Notes under the pieces: generated by a model
Seen by the model: the letters and a program-made list of their open reading frames with translations, nothing else
Told to the model about the DNA's origin: nothing
Databases searched by the model: none
Source: Cardiobacterium sp963553325
GTDB lineage: Bacteria; Pseudomonadota; Gammaproteobacteria; Cardiobacteriales; Cardiobacteriaceae
Length of the DNA stretch: 64,000 nt
Reading direction: 5' to 3'
Assembly: GCA_963553325.1 (NCBI GenBank)
Contig: CAUVOF010000001.1
Location: 1-64,000, forward strand
In this document: piece by piece, positions 49,384-58,232 of the stretch
How positions within the stretch are numbered: position 1 is the first letter of the stretch
How the letters are laid out: the number at the start of each line of letters is the position of its first letter
Translations under genes and position numbers: made by a program

Positions 49384-50544
49384 ATGATTCGTTTTTTTCC
49401 TAATAGCCAGAATTTTAGTCGCAATCTGAAACAACACGGCAAAGTCACCATTATCATGCGCACCAAGGATAGACCGGTATTATTGGCGCGCGCCTTGGCA
49501 AGTGTCCTTGCCCAAACGTACGACAATTGGCATTTGTCATTGATAAATGATGGCGGCGACCCAGAAGCCGTCAATCAGCTACTAAAAATCCATGCGGCAA
49601 CCTTTCGCGGACGGCTGACCGTCAAACATCATGCACAAAGCCTTGGTATGGAAGCCGCATCTAACGCAGCTATTGCCGGCACCAGCGGTGATTATTTGGT
49701 CATGCATGATGATGATGACAGCTGGCGTCCGACCTTTCTGGAAGAAACGGTTGCCTTTCTCGAAAACCCTCGTAATGCCCGCTATGCCGCCGTCGCCACC
49801 AAATGCGAGGTGGTGCGCGAGGAAATTATCAATTCCCGGATAATAGAGCGGGAAGTCAAACCTTTTCCCTATTGGCGCGAGCGTATTGATTTAGCGGAAA
49901 TGCTGGTTGGCAATGCGATTCCCAATATTTGTTTGTTAATTCGGCGTGAGGTCATAAAGCAAATTGGCAGCTATAACGCAGATTTACCGGTATTGGGCGA
50001 TTGGGATTACAATCTGCGCATTCTGCTGCTGGGTGATATCGGCACCATCGACCAATCACTTGCCTGTTATCACCAACGCGGAAGCCATGATGCTAGCGAT
50101 AGCTATGGCAATTCCATTCATGCTGGTCTCAATAAACATCTAGATTACCAAGTGCTTTATCGTAATAGCCTGCTACGGATGCAATTGGCAAAACAGCCCG
50201 AATTTACCGGCATGATGCACACGCTGTTGCATCAACTTAGCGAGCAAAGCCAGCAATTAAATCATTTGGAGCAACAATTGCAGCAAGCGATGGAGCATCG
50301 TTTTAATCAGCTCATTGAGCATCAGCTTAATCAAGCCATCGAGCAGCGCATCAAACCCATGCTCGAATGCCATTTCCAGCAAATCCATGAGGAATTGCAG
50401 CGCACCGCCTTTAACGACCGGCAATTGGCTGATGATTTGCGCGTCTACCTCCGGCAAATGCGTAAACTACTCAAGCCATTCCGCTGGGGCTGGTTATTGC
50501 TTCGCCCCTTTTGGCGCTTCGCCAAAAAACTGGCGGGCAAATGA
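49384..50544 (+). CDS. Family 2 glycosyltransferase with a C-terminal coiled coil
   Basis: The 386-residue GT-A enzyme has the family 2 core: GKVTIIMRTKDRPVLLARAL, LSLINDGGDPEAV (nucleotide binding), the metal-binding DDDD in YLVMHDDDDSWRP and an acceptor region with LPVLGDWDYNLRIL. Residues about 275-330 are Gln/Leu/His-rich with heptad-like spacing (LNHLEQQLQQAMEHRFNQLI), a likely coiled coil, followed by a basic C-terminal end (FRWGWLLLRPFWRFAKKLAG) that could lie on the membrane. It is ten bases after the HAD gene and completes the glycan cluster. Confidence 0.83.
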   Translation: MIRFFPNSQNFSRNLKQHGKVTIIMRTKDRPVLLARALASVLAQTYDNWHLSLINDGGDPEAVNQLLKIHAATFRGRLTVKHHAQSLGMEAASNAAIAGTSGDYLVMHDDDDSWRPTFLEETVAFLENPRNARYAAVATKCEVVREEIINSRIIEREVKPFPYWRERIDLAEMLVGNAIPNICLLIRREVIKQIGSYNADLPVLGDWDYNLRILLLGDIGTIDQSLACYHQRGSHDASDSYGNSIHAGLNKHLDYQVLYRNSLLRMQLAKQPEFTGMMHTLLHQLSEQSQQLNHLEQQLQQAMEHRFNQLIEHQLNQAIEQRIKPMLECHFQQIHEELQRTAFNDRQLADDLRVYLRQMRKLLKPFRWGWLLLRPFWRFAKKLAGK

Positions 50545-50569
50545 TTTACCTATAAATCTGGAGAACCCC

Positions 50570-51046
50570 ATGACAACCTTCACCCTCACCTCCCCCAATT
50601 TCCGCGACAACGACACCCTGCCGCTTGCCCAAGTGCACGGCGACGCAGGCGGACAAAACCACTCGCCCGCATTGCACTGGGAAAACCCGCCTGTTGGCAC
50701 CAAAAGTTTCGCGCTTTCCTGCTACGACCCGGACGCGCCAACCGGCTCCGGCTTCTGGCACTGGTACATCATCAACCTGCCCGCCGACTTGCGCAGCCTG
50801 GACGAAAACGCTGCCGCCAACCTGCCCGCCGACGCGCGCCATGCACGCAACGACTACGGCGACTATAACTACGGCGGCGCCTGCCCGCCACCCGGCCACG
50901 GCGCACACCGCTACATCTTCACCATCCACGCGCTTGACTGCGAACGCCTTGAGCTGCCGCAAGACGCGACCACCGCCTACATCGGCTTTAACGTCTGGGC
51001 GCACAGCCTCGGTAGCGCCAGCATTACTACGACCTTCGCCCGCTAA
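50570..51046 (+). CDS. PEBP/YbhB-family phosphatidylethanolamine-binding-like protein
   Basis: The 158-residue protein has the bacterial PEBP fold motifs: SPALHWENPPVGTKSFAL, the DPDAPTGSGFWHW ligand-pocket motif and GACPPPGHGAHRYIFTIHAL. Bacterial YbhB/YbcL proteins have no settled biochemical role; they are named after eukaryotic Raf-kinase inhibitor relatives. No signal peptide, so cytoplasmic. GC returns to the high level of the chromosome here. Confidence 0.88.
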   Translation: MTTFTLTSPNFRDNDTLPLAQVHGDAGGQNHSPALHWENPPVGTKSFALSCYDPDAPTGSGFWHWYIINLPADLRSLDENAAANLPADARHARNDYGDYNYGGACPPPGHGAHRYIFTIHALDCERLELPQDATTAYIGFNVWAHSLGSASITTTFAR

Positions 51047-51057
51047 AGACGACATTC

Positions 51058-51107
51058 AGGGCGGCAAAATTGCAGCTTGCGGACGTTATAACGATAATAG
51101 CCGCCCT
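51058..51107. promoter_or_regulatory. folE2 promoter framed by an inverted repeat, with a Zur-like core
   Basis: TTGCAG (51070-51075) and GATAAT (51093-51098) are spaced by 17 bases and make a good sigma70 promoter 32 bases upstream of folE2. GTTATAACGATAAT (51085-51098) resembles a Zur box core (GTTATAATATAAC) with one extra base. The whole is framed by AGGGCGGC (51058-51065) and GCCGCCCT (51100-51107). FolE2 is often Zur-controlled; the operator call is tentative. Confidence 0.45.
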
Positions 51108-51129
51108 TTAACCACATAAAAGCCGAGAA

Positions 51130-51921
51130 ATGAACCAAACGACCATCCCTGACGTTCAGGGAAAACCCGACACCCGCAACATCGCCATCACCCGCGTCGG
51201 CATCCGCGACATCCGCATGCCGCTGCACGTCGCCACCCCGCACGGGCCGCAGCCGACCGTCGCCACCGCCGAAATGACCGTCGCCCTGCCGCACCACCAA
51301 AAAGGTACGCACATGTCACGCTTCATTCACCTATTGAACGAAGCGGGCGCCATCAGCCTGGACGGCTTTGCCGTCCTGCACGGCGAAATGCTCAAACGCC
51401 TGAACGCCGCCGAAGGCAGCATCATCCTCACCTTCCCCTACTTCATGAAAAAACAGGCGCCGGTCAGCAAAACCGAAAGCCTGATGGACTACGAAGTTAC
51501 CCTCATCGCCGACGGCGGCGCGGAAGACTGCATCGTCAGCGTCGAAGTCACCGTCGCCGTGACCAGCCTCTGCCCCTGCTCCAAAGAAATCTCCAAATAC
51601 GGCGCGCATAACCAGCGCTCGCACATCATCATCAACGCCGAATACGACGAAAAAACGCCGTTTGCGCTGGAAGACCTCATTCGCATCGGCGAAGAAGAAG
51701 GTTCTTGCGAAATCTGGGCGACGCTGAAACGGCCGGACGAAAAATACGTTACCGAACACGCCTACGAAAACCCGAAATTCGTCGAAGACATCGTGCGCGA
51801 CGTCGCCGCGCGCTTGAATGCCGACCCGCGCATCAAGGCATACCGCGTCTCCTCCGAAAACTTCGAATCCATCCACAACCACTCCGCCTACGCTGTCATC
51901 GAACATGACAAACGCGACTGA
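51130..51921 (+). CDS. folE2: GTP cyclohydrolase FolE2 (type IB)
   Basis: The 263-residue enzyme makes dihydroneopterin triphosphate from GTP, like FolE but with a different metal preference that tolerates zinc shortage. Family segments are VGIRDIRMPLHVATPHGPQ, the metal Cys in VTSLCPCSKEISKYGAHNQR and SSENFESIHNHSAYA with the catalytic His. It overlaps trmB by 17 bases. It could supply tetrahydrofolate or queuosine precursors; queF is elsewhere in the window. Confidence 0.94.
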   Translation: MNQTTIPDVQGKPDTRNIAITRVGIRDIRMPLHVATPHGPQPTVATAEMTVALPHHQKGTHMSRFIHLLNEAGAISLDGFAVLHGEMLKRLNAAEGSIILTFPYFMKKQAPVSKTESLMDYEVTLIADGGAEDCIVSVEVTVAVTSLCPCSKEISKYGAHNQRSHIIINAEYDEKTPFALEDLIRIGEEEGSCEIWATLKRPDEKYVTEHAYENPKFVEDIVRDVAARLNADPRIKAYRVSSENFESIHNHSAYAVIEHDKRD

Positions 51922-52603
51922 AGCGGACAAAACGCGCAGCATCCGCAGCTACGTCCTGCGCCAGGGACGCATCACCGCCGGGCAGGAACGCGCCTTCGCC
52001 GAGCATTGGCCGCGCTACGGCTTGGACGTCGATGACACGCTGCGCATCGATGCCGCCACGCTTTTTAATGATGCGCGCGACCTTATCCTCGAAATCGGTT
52101 TCGGCAACGGCGAAAGCCTGGTGCAAATGGCGCAAGCCGCGCCGGAAGCGGGCTATATCGGCATCGAAGTGCACCGCCCCGGCGTTGGCCATGCCATGCT
52201 CGCCGCCGCTGCCGCAGGCATCGACAACCTGCGCCTTATCCGCCACGACGCCGTCGCCATCCTGCGCGACCACACCGCGGATAACAGCCTCGCGCGCGTG
52301 CAAATCTACTTCCCCGACCCCTGGCCGAAAGCGCGGCACCACAAACGCCGCATCGTGCAAAAACCCTTCACCGACCTCATCTGGCGCAAACTGCGCGCCG
52401 GCGGCGAAATCCACTGTGCGACCGACTGGGCGGAATACGCCGAATGGATGCGCGATGTTTTCGCCGGCGACGCAAAATGGCAAAACCTCGGCGGCGCGGA
52501 CGGTTACGCCGCACGCCCGGAATGGCGGCCGCAAACCAAATTCGAGCGCCGCGGCGAACGCCTTGGCCACGGCGTTTGGGATTTGCGCTACCGCAAAAAC
52601 TGA
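51905..52603 (+). CDS. trmB: tRNA (guanine-N7)-methyltransferase
   Basis: The 232-residue SAM enzyme forms m7G46 in tRNA. Motifs: LILEIGFGNGESLVQMA (SAM site), GIEVHRPGVGHAML and the TrmB signature IYFPDPWPKARHHKRRIVQK. The start at 51905 lies inside the end of folE2, indicating coupling. Confidence 0.95.
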   Translation: MTNATEADKTRSIRSYVLRQGRITAGQERAFAEHWPRYGLDVDDTLRIDAATLFNDARDLILEIGFGNGESLVQMAQAAPEAGYIGIEVHRPGVGHAMLAAAAAGIDNLRLIRHDAVAILRDHTADNSLARVQIYFPDPWPKARHHKRRIVQKPFTDLIWRKLRAGGEIHCATDWAEYAEWMRDVFAGDAKWQNLGGADGYAARPEWRPQTKFERRGERLGHGVWDLRYRKN

Positions 52604-52606
52604 CAG

Positions 52607-52630
52607 AAAACGCGCCCTTTGGCGCGTTTT
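52607..52630 (+). terminator. Terminator of folE2-trmB
   Basis: AAAACGCGCC pairs with GGCGCGTTTT around CTTT, followed by TCTT. Confidence 0.8.
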
Positions 52631-52653
52631 TCTTAAAAACAGGAGAAGCAAAG

Positions 52654-52881
52654 ATGCAAGATTTCACCGTTGCCATTACCTATGACCCCGAAAGCCGCTA
52701 CTGGGTTGCTACATGTGAAGCGCTTGGTCTAGTGAGCGAAGCACCTGCCTACGAAGCACTCATCCAGCGCGTCTGGCAAATCGCTCCCGAACTCTACGCC
52801 CTGCATGGCTATGGCGATGAAAAAGACAACTTCCGCCTCGATTTTCATCAGCTACAAGAAGCGCACGAGGCCATCTGCTAA
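52654..52881 (+). CDS. HicB-like antitoxin (DUF1902 type)
   Basis: The 75-residue protein has the HicB-fold opening FTVAITYDPESRYWVATCEA followed by LGLVSEAPAYEALIQRVWQI, the DUF1902 version of the partial RNase-H fold. No DNA-binding tail is attached. It ends one base into the HicA start codon (TAATG), so the antitoxin is made first. An AGGAG site precedes it. Confidence 0.8.
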   Translation: MQDFTVAITYDPESRYWVATCEALGLVSEAPAYEALIQRVWQIAPELYALHGYGDEKDNFRLDFHQLQEAHEAIC

Positions 52882-53078
52882 TGGGCAACGGATATTACGC
52901 GCCACTTAAAGCCCTCTTGCTGGCGCACGGCTGTACACGATTACGCCAAGGCAAAGGCAGCCATGAAATTTGGCTTAGTCCTTTGGACAAACGACCTTTC
53001 AGCGTTCCCGTTACCATCCAATCGCGTCATACCGCCAACAGCATCCTCAAACAAGCGGGCATCGCCGAACGGCTATAA
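52881..53078 (+). CDS. hicA: HicA-like mRNA interferase toxin
   Basis: The 65-residue dsRBD-fold toxin has the catalytic His in GKGSHEIWLSP and the ending RHTANSILKQAGI, typical of HicA. It should cleave mRNA on activation. The antitoxin-first order is the reverse of classical hicAB. A terminator follows directly. Confidence 0.85.
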   Translation: MGNGYYAPLKALLLAHGCTRLRQGKGSHEIWLSPLDKRPFSVPVTIQSRHTANSILKQAGIAERL

Positions 53079-53098
53079 ACAGCAAGTCTGCCCAGCAT

Positions 53099-53128
53099 AA
53101 AAAAGCCGCTGCATTCAGCGGCTTTTTC
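53099..53128. terminator. Bidirectional terminator after the HicBA pair
   Basis: AAAAAGCCGCTG pairs with CAGCGGCTTTTT around CATT, between converging genes. Confidence 0.85.
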
Positions 53129-53130
53129 TC

Positions 53131-53613
53131 TTAACGCAACGAAAACCAGCGCTGCAATTCCTCCGCCTCCAGCATCCCTTCCTTATGCGCGGTAATCTTG
53201 CCATCGCGGCCAATCAAATAATTGGTCGGCGTGCCGCTGACGCGGTAGCGTTCCGCCGTTACCCCCAGCTGGTCGGCGGCGACCGGCACCGTCAATTCGC
53301 GCCGCGCCGCGACCGCTTGCAGCGTCTTGCTGTCCGCGCCGTCGATATTGAGCGCCAGCACATCGACCGCCTGCGGGTGCGCCGCTTGCAACTGCTGAAT
53401 CTCCCGCAATTCCTTGATGCACATGCCGCAAGTCGCCGACCAAAAACTCAAAATCAGCGGCCGCTCTGGCGACTGCGGCAGGCTGACCACCTCATCATGC
53501 ACACCAATGGCGACGATGGGCGGCGCGGTCGCGCCCGTTTCCGCCTTGGCGGTTTCCTCGTGATTACAGGCGGCGAGCAATAGCGCGGCGCCAAGCGTTA
53601 GCAGTTTTTTCAT
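53131..53613 (-). CDS. TlpA/ResA-like thiol-disulfide lipoprotein
   Basis: The 160-residue thioredoxin-fold protein has a lipobox (LLLAACNHEE, Cys about residue 16) and the redox motif FWSATCGMCIKELREI (CGMC), with the cis-Pro in VSGTPTNYLIGRDG. It is membrane-tethered and periplasmic. Such proteins reduce apocytochrome c or copper-site cysteines, or repair oxidised proteins. The start at 53613 is set by the signal peptide. Confidence 0.88.
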   Translation of the reverse strand: MKKLLTLGAALLLAACNHEETAKAETGATAPPIVAIGVHDEVVSLPQSPERPLILSFWSATCGMCIKELREIQQLQAAHPQAVDVLALNIDGADSKTLQAVAARRELTVPVAADQLGVTAERYRVSGTPTNYLIGRDGKITAHKEGMLEAEELQRWFSLR

Positions 53614-53659
53614 CAAAATACTCCGGTGATTACAGGGAAACGAACCCATTGGCACAGCC

Positions 53660-54244
53660 TCACACCTCGCTGCGGAAATTCTTGCCCTGCATCGGCGCAA
53701 GTCCCTGATAGTGGCGGAAGTTGTAAATCAGCGGATGCCACTGCGCCGGGTCGATTTTGTCGGCGGCGAAAAGCAATGCGTCGTCTGCATAAATGGCGCG
53801 GATTTTCAGCTCGATGATGGCGTAACCCTCGCGTTCGTTGATGGCGGCCATCGTGGTTTCCGCCTGTAGCGGGCATTCGGCGATGCGCGCCGGGCGCACC
53901 GTTTCCGCCGCTTGCCGGGTGAGGCCGGCGGCGGCAAATTTATCGGCGCAGTAGCTGTAGGCGTCTCGCTTTGCTTCCGGCACCGGCTGCTTGCCGGTGA
54001 GGGGGGCAAGCTGCTCGACCTGCGCCCAGAGGCCGTCGTGCGGCAGGTTGATGACCGCTTCCCCCACCGTTTGCAGGTTTTCAAAGGCCTTGCTTTTAGT
54101 GGAAAGGCCGATGACGAGATTGTCGCCGAGGCACCAGCTGGACGAAATCGGCGTGATGTTACTCGCGCCCGCTGCGTCGCAGGTAGTGAGCAGGATGACC
54201 GGAAAGCCGTAATAAAAGGATTTGGGGTGGATGAGTTGTTGCAT
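53660..54244 (-). CDS. Flavin reductase-like FMN-binding split-barrel protein
   Basis: The 194-residue protein matches the flavin-reductase-like domain: VILLTTCDAAGASNITPISS (FMN-phosphate loop), then DNLVIGLSTKSKAFENL and GEAVINLP. It probably binds FMN as a dimer; the substrate is unknown. No partner oxygenase is next to it. Confidence 0.85.
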   Translation of the reverse strand: MQQLIHPKSFYYGFPVILLTTCDAAGASNITPISSSWCLGDNLVIGLSTKSKAFENLQTVGEAVINLPHDGLWAQVEQLAPLTGKQPVPEAKRDAYSYCADKFAAAGLTRQAAETVRPARIAECPLQAETTMAAINEREGYAIIELKIRAIYADDALLFAADKIDPAQWHPLIYNFRHYQGLAPMQGKNFRSEV

Positions 54245-54411
54245 TTCTAACTCCTTGGTAGTTCAGTAATGAATGGCTCGCAGCGCGACAACCTTGTCCC
54301 GGTAGTATCGCCACGAAGCGCCGCTCATGGTAATCCTCCCACTTGTAGCGGACAAGGACGATGCCGCGCTTTTCCCTTAAAATGCCCGCCCCTTCATCTT
54401 CCCTGTCTGTC

Positions 54412-56412
54412 ATGACTACCACCGCGCCCGCCCTCAACCCGCAACAAACCGAAGCCGTCCGCTACCTTGGCGGGCCGCTGCTTGTCGTCGCTGGCGCGGG
54501 CAGCGGCAAAACCGGCGTTATTACGCAAAAAATCGCCTGGCTGGTGCGCGCGGCGGGTTATCCGGCAAACGGCATTTTCGCGCTGACCTTTACCAACAAG
54601 GCGGCGCGCGAAATGGGCGAGCGGGTGCGGGCGCTGCTTGGCAAAGAGGCGCGCGGCTTACACATTTCCACCTTCCACCGCCTCGGCCTCGATATTTTGC
54701 AGAAAGAACACCTCGCCGCCGGGCTGCGCCGCAATTTCACCGTCTTTGACGCGCGCGACGGCGCGACGCTGGTAAAAGAGTTAAGCAAACAGGAAGACGA
54801 GGCGGTGGTGCGCCAATTGCAGGCGCAAATTTCTGCTTATAAAAACGCCAACATCAGCGTCGCGGCGGCGAAATCGCTGGCGCAGGACGAAACGCAGGTG
54901 CTGGCGGCGCATATTTATCATCATTATGACCAGCGGCTGCGCGCCTACAACGCCGTCGATTTTGACGACCTCATCGCCCTGCCGCTGGCACTCTTGAAAG
55001 AGAACGACACGGTGTGCGAGCGCTGGCAGCATCGCATCCGTTACCTCTTGGTCGATGAATACCAGGACACCAACGACTGCCAGTACGCACTACTGCAACT
55101 GCTCGCTGGCGCGGCGGCCGCCTTTACCGCGGTTGGTGACGACGACCAATCCATCTACGCCTGGCGCGGCGCGCGTCCGGAAAACCTCGCCCATTTGCAT
55201 GAAGACTACCCATCGCTGAAAACAGTCAAGCTGGAGCAGAACTACCGCTGCCACCAGCAAATCCTCGCCGCCGCCAACACCCTGATTGCCAACAACCCGC
55301 ACGTCGTCGAAAAAACCCTGTGGTCGGAACTCAGCGCCGGCGAAGGCGTGCACGTCATCAGCGCGCGCAGCGACGAAGCCGAAGCCGAACAAATCGTGCA
55401 GGACATCTACCTGCGCAAAATCCGCGACAACAAAAAAAACAGCGACTTCGCCATCCTCTACCGCAGCAACTTCCAGGCGCGCATCTTCGAACAACAACTG
55501 CGCGAGTTAAGCCTGCCCTACAAAATCAGCGGCGGCACCAGCTTCTTCGAGCATAGCGAAATCCGCGACCTGCTCGGCTACCTGCGCCTGATTAACAACC
55601 CGGACGACGACGCCGCCTTCCTGCGCGTCGTCAATACCCCGAAGCGGGAAATCGGCGCGGCGACGCTTGCCAAACTGGGCGAATACGCGGCACGGCGGCA
55701 AACCGCGCTATCCGTTGCCGCTGGCGAAGTCGGCTTTGCCAACGAAATCGGCGGCAAGCCCTACCAAAACCTGCAAACCTTCATCCAGTGGCTACAAGCG
55801 ATGCAGCGCGACGCCGACAGCGAGCCGCCGCTGGAAATCTTGAACCGCGTCATCACCGACATCGAATACGACGACTACCTCTTTGAGCTGCACAAAGCCC
55901 CGGCAAAAATCGAAGTACGGCAAAAACGCATCGAGCAACTGCGCGCTTGGATAGCCAAACTACAAGAAGAGCGCTTCGAGACACTGGACGGCCTGATGCA
56001 GCACCTCACCCTGCTCGACATCCTCGACCGCCAAGAAAAAGACGAAGACGCCATCCAGCTGATGACCCTGCACAGCGCCAAAGGATTGGAATTCCCGGTG
56101 GTTTACATCGCCGGCTGCGAAGAAGAATTACTGCCGCACCGCAATAGCATGGACAGCGACGACGGCGAGCGCGAAGAACGCCGCCTACTCTACGTCGGCA
56201 TGACCCGCGCCAAAGAAACCCTGCTGCTTTCCTATGCCAAAGCGCGGCGACGCGGCGCCGAACTACAGACCACCGAACCAAGCCGCTTTCTCGACGAACT
56301 GCCCACCGACGGCGTGCAATGGCACGATGGCCGCACCCCGCCCGACCCCGCCGTAGAGCAGAAAAAAAACGAAGATTTCTTTGCCGGCTTACAAACAATG
56401 CTGCGACAATAA
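54412..56412 (+). CDS. rep: ATP-dependent DNA helicase Rep
   Basis: The 666-residue SF1A helicase helps forks past bound proteins. Motifs: LNPQQTEAV (Q), VVAGAGSGKTGVI (Walker A), LTFTNKAAREMGER (Ia), LLVDEYQDTND (II), VGDDDQSIYAWRGA (III), LEQNYRCH (IV), LMTLHSAKGLEFPVV (V) and RLLYVGMTRAKE (VI). Length is close to E. coli Rep (673); UvrD and PcrA are longer. The start at 54412 precedes the Q motif. Confidence 0.93.
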   Translation: MTTTAPALNPQQTEAVRYLGGPLLVVAGAGSGKTGVITQKIAWLVRAAGYPANGIFALTFTNKAAREMGERVRALLGKEARGLHISTFHRLGLDILQKEHLAAGLRRNFTVFDARDGATLVKELSKQEDEAVVRQLQAQISAYKNANISVAAAKSLAQDETQVLAAHIYHHYDQRLRAYNAVDFDDLIALPLALLKENDTVCERWQHRIRYLLVDEYQDTNDCQYALLQLLAGAAAAFTAVGDDDQSIYAWRGARPENLAHLHEDYPSLKTVKLEQNYRCHQQILAAANTLIANNPHVVEKTLWSELSAGEGVHVISARSDEAEAEQIVQDIYLRKIRDNKKNSDFAILYRSNFQARIFEQQLRELSLPYKISGGTSFFEHSEIRDLLGYLRLINNPDDDAAFLRVVNTPKREIGAATLAKLGEYAARRQTALSVAAGEVGFANEIGGKPYQNLQTFIQWLQAMQRDADSEPPLEILNRVITDIEYDDYLFELHKAPAKIEVRQKRIEQLRAWIAKLQEERFETLDGLMQHLTLLDILDRQEKDEDAIQLMTLHSAKGLEFPVVYIAGCEEELLPHRNSMDSDDGEREERRLLYVGMTRAKETLLLSYAKARRRGAELQTTEPSRFLDELPTDGVQWHDGRTPPDPAVEQKKNEDFFAGLQTMLRQ

Positions 56413-56483
56413 GCCACAGAAAAAACCGCACAAAGGTGGCGTTTTGCGCAACAGCAACCACTAGCAAAAAGACCGCCGGACAG

Positions 56484-56518
56484 CTCCCTCCCCCGTGGGG
56501 GAGGGTTGGGGTGGGGGC
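56484..56518. repeat. GC-rich palindromic repeat, short form without inner hairpin
   Basis: CTCCCTCCCCCGTGGGGGAG followed by GGTTGGGGTGGGGG matches the outer arms of the 2249, 3197 and 7987 copies, but the arms join directly. It lies between rep and the Sel1-repeat gene. Confidence 0.7.
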
Positions 56519-56586
56519 AGGGACAAAAACCCCCAAAACCGTAGAACATCAGGACACTCACCCGCACAAAAAATACGGAGAACCAA

Positions 56587-58062
56587 GTGAAATTGCCGCT
56601 GACCAAAAAGAAAAAAACCGACCCCGAAACCGCACACGACCAAGAAGCCTACGCCCTCGCCCAACAAGAAGCGCAGCAGGGCGACATCGCCGCGCAATTC
56701 CGCCTCGGCTGGATGTACGCCAACGGCCGCGGCACCGCACAAAACGACCGCCGCGCCGTCGAGTGGTACAGCAAAGCCGCCGAACAAGGCTACGCCGCCG
56801 CGCAATGCAACCTCGGCTGGATGTACGGCCAGGGGCGGGGCGTGGAAATCGACGACGAACAAGCCGCCTACTGGTTCGAGCGCGCCGCCACCCAGGGCGA
56901 CAAACAAGCACAATTCAACCTCGGCAACCTCTACATCGCCGGCCAAGGCGTACCGCAGGACGAGCGCCGCGCCGCCTTCTGGTTCGTGCAGGCCGCGCAA
57001 CAAGGCGACGTCGAAGCCCAATTCAACCTCGGCAACCTCTACTTCCATGGCAACGGCGTTACCCAGGACGACCGCCGCGCCGTGCGCTGGTTTGAAAAAG
57101 CCGCGCAACAAGGCTACGCCAAAGCGCAATGCAACCTGGCGATGATGTACGAACGCGGCCGTGGCGTCGCGCAAGACGCCGAACAAGCCGCCGAATGGTA
57201 CGGCTGCGCCGCCGAACAAGGCGACAGCAAAGCACAATACCGCCTCGGTCTGCTCTACGACAAAGGCCTGGGCGTCGCCCGCGACGACGGCATGGCGCGC
57301 TACTGGCTCGCCGTTGCGGCAGAGCAGGGCAACGACAGCGCCGCCGAATACCTCATCTACCTCGCCGAAAGAGTGCTTGCCGACTGGTACCACCAGACCG
57401 CAGGCGTGCCGCCGCAACAAGAAGAACGCCTCGCCGCCTACTACGACATGCCCTTTGACGGCGACCTCAACTACTACCCGCTCGGCATCCAGCAGCGCGA
57501 AGGCTGGGACATCCTTGAGCGTTACCAACAAAGCCTCGCCTGGGTCGAACGCAACCCCGCGCCGAAAAAACCGCCGACAGAACCCGTCGTCCGCCCGGCA
57601 GACGTGTGGATAGACCCCATCGCCGCCGAAAACGACAACGACGCCTGGTACGACCCCGACCTCACCTGCCGCGAAAGCGGCTTGACAGAAGACGACGGCA
57701 ACTACCGCCGCGCCGTCAATCACTTCACCTACGCCGCACAACAAGCCGCCGCCAGCTTCGAACAAGCGGCAAAACAAGGCAACGCCGACGCGCAATACAA
57801 ACTCGGCGTGATGTACGAAAACGGCCAGGGCGTCGAACAAGACTACCGCCGCGCCGCGCAGTGGTACGAAAAAGCCGCGCTGCAAGGCCACGCGCAGGCG
57901 CAATACCAACTTGGCAACCTCTACCTCGAAGGCCTGGGCGTCGCCGAAGACATGGACGCCGCCGAAACCTGGTGGCAACACGCCGCCGCCCAAGGCGTTA
58001 TCCAGGCACACCGCCAACTGGAAAAATGGCAACGCCCACAGGGCGAGAGCGAAGTCTTTTAA
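56587..58062 (+). CDS. Sel1-repeat protein
   Basis: The 491-residue protein starts with GTG after GGAGAACC. It carries six consecutive Sel1 (TPR-like) repeats of about 36 residues between 27 and 245 (for example GDIAAQFRLGWMYANGRG, GYAAAQCNLGWMYGQGRG and GDSKAQYRLGLLYDKGLG). A non-repeat segment of about 150 residues with many Tyr/Trp/Asp follows, then two more repeats (GNADAQYKLGVMYENGQG and GHAQAQYQLGNLYLEGLG). There is no signal peptide, so it is presumably a cytoplasmic scaffold; in other species Sel1 proteins tune signalling or envelope processes. No partner is evident. Confidence 0.85.
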   Translation: MKLPLTKKKKTDPETAHDQEAYALAQQEAQQGDIAAQFRLGWMYANGRGTAQNDRRAVEWYSKAAEQGYAAAQCNLGWMYGQGRGVEIDDEQAAYWFERAATQGDKQAQFNLGNLYIAGQGVPQDERRAAFWFVQAAQQGDVEAQFNLGNLYFHGNGVTQDDRRAVRWFEKAAQQGYAKAQCNLAMMYERGRGVAQDAEQAAEWYGCAAEQGDSKAQYRLGLLYDKGLGVARDDGMARYWLAVAAEQGNDSAAEYLIYLAERVLADWYHQTAGVPPQQEERLAAYYDMPFDGDLNYYPLGIQQREGWDILERYQQSLAWVERNPAPKKPPTEPVVRPADVWIDPIAAENDNDAWYDPDLTCRESGLTEDDGNYRRAVNHFTYAAQQAAASFEQAAKQGNADAQYKLGVMYENGQGVEQDYRRAAQWYEKAALQGHAQAQYQLGNLYLEGLGVAEDMDAAETWWQHAAAQGVIQAHRQLEKWQRPQGESEVF

Positions 58063-58081
58063 CCACTACCGCCACACCGCC

Positions 58082-58110
58082 AGCCCCGTCGGACGGGGCT
58101 GATTTTTTTT
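58082..58110 (+). terminator. Terminator of the Sel1-repeat gene
   Basis: AGCCCCG pairs with CGGGGCT around TCGGA, followed by GA and eight T residues. Confidence 0.88.
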
Positions 58111-58232
58111 GCCATCCACCAGCAGCGCGCCCTTGTTTCCACGATGCGGTATCATCTGCGCGCCGCCGCTGTGAATTGCCAACACCCCCGCCATTGCGGG
58201 CATAAACGTCATACCAAATTTGAGATCACATC

